Source: Parcubacteria group bacterium GW2011_GWA2_45_30
GTDB lineage: Bacteria > Patescibacteriota > Minisyncoccia > Sungbacterales > HO2-52-23
DNA length: 12,403 nt
NCBI GenBank assembly: GCA_001001625.1
Contig: LCKU01000012.1
Coordinates: 1-12,403, forward strand
Reading direction: 5' to 3'
The translations under genes were made by a program, and so were the position numbers. The stretch's first letter is position 1. Each line of letters opens with the position of its first letter. Under the pieces are notes generated by a model. It searched no databases and was not told where the DNA came from. It was given only the letters and a program-made list of their open reading frames with translations. This document shows positions 1-4,883 of this stretch, in pieces.

Positions 1-185
1 ACCTTCATCTCTCCGGTATCGCTCGGAGCGGAAGCGTAGAAATAATACGCCAGTGCAATAACTATGACTGCCGCCGCAATCACCACCCAAAGCAACATAT
101 TCTTTGATTCAGGCGCCGGAAGCATTTGCGGACTCCCGGACGATGGCTGGCCGGATGCTGGCAAATTTGTTTGATCTCCATTCAT
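1..185 (-). CDS. N-terminal part of a single-pass membrane-anchored protein (runs off the window)
   Basis: The reading frame opens at ATG (185 down) and stays open to the window edge, giving 61 residues. The first ~28 residues are rich in Pro, Ser, Gln and Gly (starting MNGDQTNLPASG). A hydrophobic stretch at about residues 30-49 (LLWVVIAAAVIVIALAYYFY) follows and reads as a transmembrane anchor. Polar residues then begin an outside domain that is cut off here. A short disordered cytoplasmic tail, one membrane helix and an extracytoplasmic domain is a layout often seen in Patescibacteria. No Shine-Dalgarno sequence is visible, because the CGAACAG minisatellite runs almost to the start codon. 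It lies 94 bp downstream of the coiled-coil gene on the same strand. The family cannot be named from the part present. Confidence 0.6.
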   Translation of the reverse strand, partial: MNGDQTNLPASGQPSSGSPQMLPAPESKNMLLWVVIAAAVIVIALAYYFYASAPSDTGEMK

Positions 186-189
186 AATA

Positions 190-270
190 CGCGAACAGCG
201 CGAACAGTTATTCTTCGCGAACAGCGCGAACAGAACTGTTAGTGCTGTTCGTTACTGTTCGTGCTGTTAG
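190..270. repeat. CGAACAG minisatellite with inverted copies
   Basis: The 9-mer CGCGAACAG occurs four times, at 190-198, 199-207, 216-224 and 225-233. It is followed by inverted CTGTTCG at 245-251 and 255-261, and by the variant CTGTTAG at 236-242 and 264-270. The array fills the gap between two minus-strand genes. The two orientations can fold into alternative hairpins, which may act as a transcript end or stability element for the coiled-coil gene. There is no U-tract, so a classical terminator is not supported. Confidence 0.8.
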
Positions 271-279
271 TGATTTAAT

Positions 280-1050
280 CTACGGTTCCGTTGAAGTAGC
301 ATTACCTCCCCCCAGACCTTTGGTTGAACGCACCACATCTACGAGCGCCCGGTGCGCAACTTTTACTTTCTCGGCAACGCCGTATACAAGTTCCCTGACT
401 TTGGCAAATGACTTCTTAAAATCCGGATCGCTGACCGCCGCGGCGTATTGCGCCTTGGCATCCTCCAGCGCGTTTTGCGCATCATCAATGGCGGTCTCGG
501 CCTTATCCAACTTGGTGCGAAGCGCTGCGACATCTTTACCATTTTCTTCGGCTTTATCCAAACGCTTACCAATACGCTCGGCAAAATTATTCAGACGGTC
601 AAGCGCATTTTCAAATTTTTTCAGCATGCGGTCAAAAAACGCCTCTATCCTCTCGGCTCGCTTTTCGCCAAGTTTCTTTTTTAATTCTTCGCGGCGCTCT
701 TGGGCTTTTTCGCGGAACTCCTCGCGCATACCTTTTACTTCTTCATGAAATGTTTCGCGCTTGTCGCGAATTTCACTCCGCATCGTTTCGCGCTTTTCCC
801 GCATCTCCTCGGTCAGCTTGCCTTTTTTCTCCATCATCTCCGTTTTCATGGCGTCCCGTTTTTGACGGATATCCTGCATCATGTTCTGACGCTTATCCGT
901 GACGTCTTGGCGCATATCCTGACGCTTTTGCTGAATGTCTTGACGCGTATCGCGCTTTTGGTCACGCAAGGTTTGGGCTGAGACCAAAATCGGCAAAAGG
1001 AATAACAGGACAAGAGAACTTCCTATAATTAATACCTGTTTTTTATTCAT
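280..1050 (-). CDS. Secreted coiled-coil protein built of 11-residue repeats
   Basis: A 256-aa protein of unknown family. Residues 1-25 form a signal peptide: a positively charged MNKK, a hydrophobic core, and a likely signal peptidase I site after LVSA. From about residue 36 to 134 there are nine consecutive 11-residue units of the type RQDIQQKRQDM, RQDVTDKRQNM, MQDIRQKRDAM, each with hydrophobic residues at fixed positions and otherwise almost all charged residues or Gln. This is hendecad periodicity, typical of a long, nearly straight coiled coil. Residues 135-235 remain helical but more ordinary, and the tail is a Gly/Ser/Thr-rich end. No catalytic motif is visible, so a structural or envelope-spacer role is an inference. 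A promoter candidate lies at 1100-1128, and no clear Shine-Dalgarno sequence precedes the ATG. Confidence 0.75.
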   Translation of the reverse strand: MNKKQVLIIGSSLVLLFLLPILVSAQTLRDQKRDTRQDIQQKRQDMRQDVTDKRQNMMQDIRQKRDAMKTEMMEKKGKLTEEMREKRETMRSEIRDKRETFHEEVKGMREEFREKAQERREELKKKLGEKRAERIEAFFDRMLKKFENALDRLNNFAERIGKRLDKAEENGKDVAALRTKLDKAETAIDDAQNALEDAKAQYAAAVSDPDFKKSFAKVRELVYGVAEKVKVAHRALVDVVRSTKGLGGGNATSTEP

Positions 1051-1099
1051 ACTAAAATTGTTAAATTATGAGTAAAAATATGTTTTCGACCCTTTTTAG

Positions 1100-1128
1100 A
1101 TTATTGCATAAAAATCAGTGAGTCGCAA
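1100..1128 (-). promoter_or_regulatory. Candidate sigma-70-type promoter of the coiled-coil gene
   Basis: Read on the minus strand, TTGCGA (1128-1123) is followed by 17 bases and AATAAT (1105-1100), preceded by TGC as in an extended -10. Transcription would begin about 40 bases upstream of the ATG at 1050. No terminator is visible after metK, so readthrough from metK is also possible. Confidence 0.4.
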
Positions 1129-1150
1129 AACGCTTATCCACAATTGATTT

Positions 1151-2200
1151 TTAAAGAGAAATCACCTCCTCCCACGGCAATCCCGGCTTGCCGAAATGGC
1201 CATAAGCCGCGGTTGATAAATAAATCGGCCGACGCAAATTCAGACGCTCAATTATGGCTTGCGGACGGAAATCGAATTTTTCGGAGACCATTCTTCCCAA
1301 ATCCTGGCCGTCGCTGGTCTCGGCATGCACCATTAAGGGCTCGGCCCGTCCAATGGCGTATGCCACCGAAATTGTGCAATCGCGAGCCAAACCGTTGGCC
1401 ACGATATTTTTAGCGGCAAAGCGCGCCATATAGGCGGCCGAGCGATCCACTTTAGTCGGATCTTTTCCGGAGAATGCGCCGCCGCCATGCGGAATCAAAC
1501 CGCCATAAGTATCCACCATAATTTTCCTGCCGGTAAGTCCGGTGTCTGCCGTAAATCCGCCGATGATAAATTTTCCGGTGGGATTTACCAAAATTTCTAT
1601 TCCGCCAACATCGCCAATAACCGGCGCAATAAGTTTTTGCGTAAGAATTTTTTTAATATCCTCCTGCGCAATATTTTCTATATGCTGTGCTGAAATTAAC
1701 ACGGCCCCAATCCTCCCATCTTGTACTGTAATCTGCGCTTTGCCGTCCGGACATAACCAGGAACATTCCGCATCATTTCGGCGCAAGTCCTCAAGGCCTT
1801 TGGTAAGTTTATGAACCAGCGCCACAGCCCGCGGAAGAAATTCCGGGGTTTCTATGGTTGCATAGCCATACATAATACCCTGATCTCCCGCTCCTCCGCT
1901 ATCAACTCCCTGCGCAATATCCGGGGACTGACGCGCGATATTTGTTACAATTTTCAAATTATCGTCATAACCGATATCGCGGTAAAGTTTTTGCGCTATT
2001 TCCCCGGCATCCACTTCTACTTCAGATGTTACCTCTCCGCCCACGACCAAAAGCCCGTGCGAACCGAAACTTTCCACGGCTACGCGCGAGCGCGAATCGC
2101 GCTCCAAATACGCGTCCAAAACCGCGTCCGAGATTTGATCGCACACTTTATCCGGATGTCCGGAAGTTACGCTTTCTACCGTATACGTTTTGTGATTCAT
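1151..2200 (-). CDS. metK: S-adenosylmethionine synthetase
   Basis: Methionine adenosyltransferase makes S-adenosylmethionine from methionine and ATP, releasing phosphate and pyrophosphate; it is a cytosolic Mg/K-dependent enzyme. Diagnostic motifs are present: GHPDK at residues 14-18 (ATP and metal site), GAGDQGIMYGYA at 103-114 (the signature hexapeptide region), and the glycine-rich loop GGGAFSGKDPTKVDRS at 239-254. At 349 aa it is shorter than the roughly 380-400 aa of model bacteria, but all three domains are recognisable. The ATG at 2200 is chosen because the sequence begins directly with the conserved start of the family (TVESVTSGHPDK). GAGGG (2217-2213) is the likely Shine-Dalgarno sequence, 12 bases from the ATG. 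A SAM-I riboswitch directly upstream controls it, so the enzyme is regulated by its own product. Confidence 0.97.
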   Translation of the reverse strand: MNHKTYTVESVTSGHPDKVCDQISDAVLDAYLERDSRSRVAVESFGSHGLLVVGGEVTSEVEVDAGEIAQKLYRDIGYDDNLKIVTNIARQSPDIAQGVDSGGAGDQGIMYGYATIETPEFLPRAVALVHKLTKGLEDLRRNDAECSWLCPDGKAQITVQDGRIGAVLISAQHIENIAQEDIKKILTQKLIAPVIGDVGGIEILVNPTGKFIIGGFTADTGLTGRKIMVDTYGGLIPHGGGAFSGKDPTKVDRSAAYMARFAAKNIVANGLARDCTISVAYAIGRAEPLMVHAETSDGQDLGRMVSEKFDFRPQAIIERLNLRRPIYLSTAAYGHFGKPGLPWEEVISL

Positions 2201-2211
2201 ATAATTTAAAT

Positions 2212-2255
2212 TCCCTCAACTAAGAGGGATCGATAAACCAAAGCTTATCTTTCCC
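2212..2255 (-). promoter_or_regulatory. Translational expression platform of the SAM riboswitch
   Basis: Two exclusive structures are visible on the minus strand. TCCCTC (2229-2224) and GAGGGA (2217-2212) form a perfect 6-bp stem that hides the Shine-Dalgarno sequence of metK. Alternatively GGGAAAGATAA (2255-2245), which includes the 3' strands of P4 and P1, pairs with TTATCGATCCC (2236-2226) in a stem of 9 pairs with one 2x2 mismatch. That would take TCCC away and free the Shine-Dalgarno sequence. With SAM bound, P1 and P4 hold the first strand and the gene is off. There is no U-tract, so control of translation fits better than termination. Confidence 0.7.
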
Positions 2256-2376
2256 GCTTATGCGTTAACGGGTTGGATGGAGCACCACGTTCAGTTACCA
2301 ATAAATAGTTACGGGCAACTAAACTGGTTGCTAACCGGATCAATGAGCCAATACTCTCCCCGGCTTTCTTGATAAT
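2244..2376 (-). promoter_or_regulatory. SAM-I (S-box) riboswitch aptamer upstream of metK
   Basis: Read on the minus strand the region carries the S-box landmarks in order. The 5' P1 strand TTATCAAGA is followed by GGGGAGAGTATTGGCTC (P2 with the kink-turn region, matching the consensus GGAGGGACUGGCCC). Next come ATTGATCCGGTTAGCAACC (matching AUGAAACCCGGCAACC), the GTGGTGCTCCATCC segment (matching GGUGCUAAUUCC), a P4 hairpin CCCG...CGGG, and the 3' P1 strand GAAAGATAAG. It lies directly before metK, a usual target. P1 is short (TTATC/GATAA). Assignment to SAM-I rather than a SAM-I/IV variant rests on reading the core, without a covariance search. Confidence 0.92.
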
Positions 2377-2400
2377 TTATTATATTTTTCAATTATTCCT

Positions 2401-2428
2401 ATGATACATGGAACGCTAAAAAGAGCAA
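2401..2428 (-). promoter_or_regulatory. Candidate metK promoter
   Basis: On the minus strand TTGCTC (2428-2423), 16 bases and TATCAT (2406-2401) would start a transcript about 20 bases before the aptamer. A perfect TATAAT also lies at 2384-2379, but a start from it would cut into the 5' strand of P1 and it has no good -35 hexamer. Confidence 0.35.
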
Positions 2429-2448
2429 GAAAGTTTTCCACAGAATAA

Positions 2449-2717
2449 TTATTTCTGCAGAAGTTCGTTTATAAGCGCACGGGTTTTAACTCCCACAAAA
2501 CCAACCGGTTCAAGACCATGGGCTGTTTGAATTTTCTTTACCGCCCCCTCCGTCACTTTTCCATAAAACCCGGTTACCGGGCCATCATCGAAAATTCCCC
2601 ACCCTCCTTTTCGCAAAAATTCCTGCAAAATTTTTACCTCTCCTCCGCCATTGAATAAATGGGGAATATAAAAATACCGCAAACAATTAGCCGAAATGTG
2701 AATAAAATAGTTTTCAT
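2449..2717 (-). pseudogene. Secreted peptidoglycan-binding protein split by a frameshift
   Basis: The ATG at 2717 opens a 27-codon frame beginning MKTILFTF, with a hydrophobic core and a plausible signal peptidase site after YSMA. It ends at TAA 2636-2634. In the frame shifted by -1, an open stretch to the stop at 2449 encodes a PG_binding_1 domain: EVKILQEFLRKGG, then TGFYGKVTEGAVKKIQ, then GFVGVKTRALINELL, matching the family pattern of LQxFL, TGxxGxxTxxAV and VGxxTRxxIN. The switch needed is in the GGAGGAGAGG run at about 2637-2648, so one lost base there would explain it. Intact, the product would be about 88 aa: a signal peptide plus one wall-binding domain. Alternatives are an assembly error, or translation of the domain alone from TTG at 2682 (77 aa). 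It sits 28 bp after the pseudopilin gene, in the same operon. Confidence 0.7.
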
Positions 2718-2745
2718 GCGTATGCGAGAATCTTTAGTCGAATTT

Positions 2746-3279
2746 TTACTGCCTAACAATAATCGGCTCAATTATGTCGTCCCCGCCGTAGGTGTTCTGC
2801 CCGATACCGTCCGGGCCGAATGAACCCACCACCGCGGCCCAACGCTCGCCCACGCCCGGATCAATGTCATAATCAGGATCAAAAAAATAATCATGCCCCC
2901 AGGGGTCATTTACTATAGCCGAAATATACGGACCGCTCCAATTATTATAATTTCCATCTGTCGCAATAAGTCCGGCCGAGGGCGCGCTTAAATCCCACAC
3001 TTCATTTCCGCTCGCACCGCTCCCCACCTGATCCACCGGATTATGCCCGGACCATTCATTGGCATCATTTTCAAGCAAAGTTAAGGCCTTGCGAATTTGA
3101 TTCACGTCTCCGCGAGCTTTAACCAGCCGCGCCGATTCCTTGGCGCGATACAATTGAAACATAATAATTGACGCTAAAATGCCGATCACAGCCATGACCA
3201 CAAGCATTTCAATCAGCGTGAAACCGGCTTTATACCTTTTTTTATCTTTTATCTTTTGACTTTTATCCTGAATTATCAT
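2746..3279 (-). CDS. GspG-like pseudopilin (type II secretion / type IV pilus family)
   Basis: A 177-aa prepilin. The basic leader of about 19 residues ends in Gly, followed by the N-methylation motif FTLIEMLVVMAVIGILASII with Glu at +5. This is cut by a prepilin peptidase (PilD) and forms the helix that packs into the pilus core. The globular part carries GspG-type features: a helix with RAKESARLVKARGDVNQIRKAL, then WSGPYISAIVNDPWGHDYFFDPDYD and SFGPDGIGQNTYGGDDI, resembling the GspG calcium-site region (NDPWG...SFGPDG...DDI). The start codon overlaps the CYTH gene stop in an ATGA, so the two are co-transcribed and probably translationally coupled. No pilus motor or peptidase gene lies in the window, so whether it serves a pilus, secretion or DNA uptake is open. 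Confidence 0.9.
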   Translation of the reverse strand: MIIQDKSQKIKDKKRYKAGFTLIEMLVVMAVIGILASIIMFQLYRAKESARLVKARGDVNQIRKALTLLENDANEWSGHNPVDQVGSGASGNEVWDLSAPSAGLIATDGNYNNWSGPYISAIVNDPWGHDYFFDPDYDIDPGVGERWAAVVGSFGPDGIGQNTYGGDDIIEPIIVRQ

Positions 3280-3854
3280 GCTTTCTTTAGCATACCATCA
3301 AATGTAATCCGCGCATAATCAGCCACATTGATGCCTTTTAGCGCATATATCTGATTGGCCGAGAAAATTTTTTTATCCGCCGGATTTAAGTCCAGCCATA
3401 AAATCGCCTCATCAATTTTTTCCCAACTTCGCGCCTCTATTTCAAGATACGGCTCAAGTTCCGGAAATGTATCAATATCAAACTCCACTTCGTCTTTTAC
3501 CCAGCGAATTCGTTTATTTTCCGCGTAATGTTTTTCTACAAATCCGATCCTAACGAGCAAAAGCGCAGTTTTATCAAAATCATCCACAATAATTTCTACC
3601 TCCTCCATGCCGTCATCCGATTCGCTCCCGTCATGCGACTTTATGCCAAGGCGCTGTTTGAAACTCAAAGTGATTCTGTCGCCCTCATCTCTTAATCGAA
3701 GCCAGGCACCCTGCTTATCAAGGCGCCAGTCCGGATAATCAAAAACGCGCCGCCGATAAAAATATTCACCGGATTTTTTTGCTCCAATATCCGCAAATTT
3801 TTTCTGAATCGCCTCCGGATCAATATTTAAAAATTTAACCTCAATTTCTTCCAT
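3276..3854 (-). CDS. CYTH domain protein (class IV adenylate cyclase CyaB / triphosphatase-like)
   Basis: A 192-aa cytosolic protein that is one CYTH domain, the tunnel-fold family of class IV adenylate cyclases and triphosphate tunnel metalloenzymes that act on triphosphates with Mg or Mn. The defining ExExK signature is at the N-terminus (MEEIEVKF). Basic and acidic tunnel strands follow: YRRRVFDYPDWRL, WLRLRDEGDRITLSFKQ, MEEVEIIVDD, KRIRWVKDEVEFDIDTFPELEPYLEIEA. The length and the FPELEPYLEIE motif match the CyaB-like branch. Whether it makes cAMP or hydrolyses inorganic or thiamine triphosphate cannot be told from sequence. It is first in the operon with the pseudopilin (4-bp overlap) and the peptidoglycan-binding protein. 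No strong Shine-Dalgarno sequence is seen. Confidence 0.9.
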   Translation of the reverse strand: MEEIEVKFLNIDPEAIQKKFADIGAKKSGEYFYRRRVFDYPDWRLDKQGAWLRLRDEGDRITLSFKQRLGIKSHDGSESDDGMEEVEIIVDDFDKTALLLVRIGFVEKHYAENKRIRWVKDEVEFDIDTFPELEPYLEIEARSWEKIDEAILWLDLNPADKKIFSANQIYALKGINVADYARITFDGMLKKA

Positions 3855-3886
3855 GATGTTTCAAATCCGATTCGTCTCACGGATAA

Positions 3887-3915
3887 TTGACAAATTTATT
3901 TTAATTTAATAAGCT
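3887..3915 (+). promoter_or_regulatory. Candidate promoter of the small plus-strand gene pair
   Basis: A perfect -35 TTGACA (3887-3892), a 17-base AT-rich spacer and TAAGCT (3910-3915) as a weak -10. It lies in the divergent gap between the CYTH gene and the 44-aa gene and would give a leader of about 30 bases. Confidence 0.5.
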
Positions 3916-3951
3916 TACGCTTAGAACCTAAACAAACTGGGGGATGGAAAA

Positions 3952-4086
3952 ATGATAGGAAAAGGGGCATTTTTCAATACAATGGCTGATTTTGGCGAAG
4001 TCGTGACTAAGCATCCGCACAAGACTTTCGCTTTCATAATTGTCCTAGTTCTTATTCTCGCTTCTCTGGCTAGACTTTTTACCTGA
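3952..4086 (+). CDS. Small membrane protein, 44 aa
   Basis: The frame runs from ATG 3952 to TGA 4084-4086. A polar first half (MIGKGAFFNTMADFGEVVTK) is followed by a single transmembrane helix near residues 26-43 (FAFIIVLVLILASLARLF). A G-rich Shine-Dalgarno region (GGGGGATGG) lies just upstream, and a TTGACA promoter is about 35 bases before that. It precedes a second small membrane protein gene by 20 bp on the same strand, with a terminator after the pair, so they form one transcript. I recognise no family. The promoter, ribosome site and operon context are the reason to accept so short a gene. Confidence 0.6.
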   Translation: MIGKGAFFNTMADFGEVVTKHPHKTFAFIIVLVLILASLARLFT

Positions 4087-4106
4087 CTAAAATACTGGAG
4101 GACACC

Positions 4107-4385
4107 ATAAGGATCAAAGGTATAGCATACATAACAACTATTCTTACTGCATTTATCGCCTTTGTATGTCTTGTGGCCGCGTCGGACCTTTATCTTTCGA
4201 CCGCAACCGTTGACTCTCTGCTCTCATGGGACTTGATAACCGATTCCGATCGTTCCACTTTTGGCCTCCTCATCTCTCTTCTGCTAATCTTACCGTCCTA
4301 TTTTTTTTGGCTTGCCACTCTCGCCGTTTCATATTCTTTCATCTGTGAAAAGCTTAATGTGCCTCTAAAGTATTGCCCTTTTTAA
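4107..4385 (+). CDS. Small two-helix membrane protein, probable AUA start
   Basis: The frame can be opened internally at GTG 4173 (70 aa), but that would cut a hydrophobic helix in half. Extended upstream, it reads RIKGIAYITTILTAFIAFVC, a complete transmembrane segment with a basic N-terminus. The codon at 4107 is ATA, placed 5 bases after a perfect GGAGG (4097-4101), and no ATG, GTG or TTG exists between them. I therefore place the start at AUA, giving 92 aa. The second hydrophobic region is at about residues 52-80, and the C-terminus is polar with two Cys (CEKLNVPLKYCPF). It forms a two-gene unit with the 44-aa protein, ended by a strong terminator at 4411. Function unknown. The alternative is a G-to-A change that has weakened a normal ATG start. 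Confidence 0.6.
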   Translation: MRIKGIAYITTILTAFIAFVCLVAASDLYLSTATVDSLLSWDLITDSDRSTFGLLISLLLILPSYFFWLATLAVSYSFICEKLNVPLKYCPF

Positions 4386-4410
4386 ACCAGCTTTCTCATA
4401 AAGATAGTCA

Positions 4411-4442
4411 AGGCGTTTTCTCAACGAAACGCCTCTTTTTTT
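4411..4442 (+). terminator. Rho-independent terminator after the small membrane protein pair
   Basis: AGGCGTTT (4411-4418) and AAACGCCT (4427-4434) form a perfect 8-bp stem with an 8-base loop, followed by a run of seven T (4436-4442). Confidence 0.92.
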
Positions 4443-4667
4443 GTCCTCTACGAACCATGGCACTTTTATTACTCATCCCATAACAGAACTTATCATGGGG
4501 GGATTATTTTTACTTATATTTACTGGCTTTTTCGACATATTTTCATAAAATGCTCTATCCGCCCTTGCGCCTATTTAGCCATTTTATAGAAAATGTCATG
4601 GGGGGGCTTGCCTATTATTTTCTAATATGCTTTACTATACGCAGAACCAATTTTACAGAGTGTGTTC
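4443..4667 (+). other. Gap between terminator and zinc-ribbon gene, with paired TCATGGGGGG motifs
   Basis: No gene is supported in this 225-bp stretch. It is AT-rich except for two copies of TCATGGGGGG (4493-4502, and 4596-4606 with one extra G), each followed by a T/A-rich tract ending in a TTAC or TAATATG-like run. The first copy can also pair with CCCAT at about 4478. The second lies 60 bases before the zinc-ribbon ATG, overlapping a weak TTGCCT -35-like hexamer (4608-4613). They could be duplicated regulatory sites. Confidence 0.4.
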
Positions 4668-4841
4668 ATGAGCGCATCAGACAGATGGGGTACTTACAAA
4701 ACACCGTGTCCCAAATGTGGCGGCGAAGTAGAATATTGGTACTTCGGGTCCGATTGTCGTGGTAATCCTAGCTCTGGCGGCATTCAATGCAAGAAATGCG
4801 GAAAAAAGTTCACAAGTAAAGAATGGGGAGATAAAAAATAA
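4668..4841 (+). CDS. Small zinc-ribbon protein, 57 aa
   Basis: The frame from ATG 4668 to TAA 4841 encodes a protein with two CxxC knuckles, PCPKCGGE at residues 13-20 and QCKKCGKKF at 40-48, about 24 residues apart. This is the four-cysteine arrangement of a zinc ribbon. Between them is an aromatic, polar loop (EYWYFGSDCRGNPSSGG) with an extra Cys at residue 30. The short, charged C-terminus ends in KK. Such stand-alone ribbons often bind nucleic acid or sit on larger complexes, but no partner is evident here. The Shine-Dalgarno sequence is weak. A hairpin terminator follows within 13 bp. A longer overlapping frame at 4550-4765 lacks any such motif and is rejected in favour of this one. Confidence 0.75.
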   Translation: MSASDRWGTYKTPCPKCGGEVEYWYFGSDCRGNPSSGGIQCKKCGKKFTSKEWGDKK

Positions 4842-4853
4842 ATTATCTCGCAT

Positions 4854-4880
4854 ATGGGTCCTCTGGGCCCATTTTCTTTA
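4854..4880 (+). terminator. Terminator after the zinc-ribbon gene
   Basis: ATGGGTCC (4854-4861) and GGGCCCAT (4865-4872) form an 8-pair stem with one G-T and a 3-base loop, followed by TTTTCTTTACTTTT. It lies between convergent genes. On the minus strand (after secA) the hairpin lacks an immediate U-tract. Confidence 0.65.
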
Positions 4881-4883
4881 CTT

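Noticed and set aside
242..748. 168-aa open frame on the plus strand, rich in Ser and Phe
   Set aside because: It is the antisense of the hendecad-repeat gene; its low-complexity look comes from the repeats on the other strand.
2379..2384. Perfect TATAAT as the metK -10 box
   Set aside because: The transcript would start inside the 5' strand of riboswitch stem P1 and destroy it, and no -35 hexamer is found. The TATCAT at 2401-2406 fits better.
4550..4765. 71-aa open frame overlapping the zinc-ribbon gene
   Set aside because: It has no Shine-Dalgarno sequence and no motif, and it overlaps in another frame a protein with two clear CxxC knuckles.
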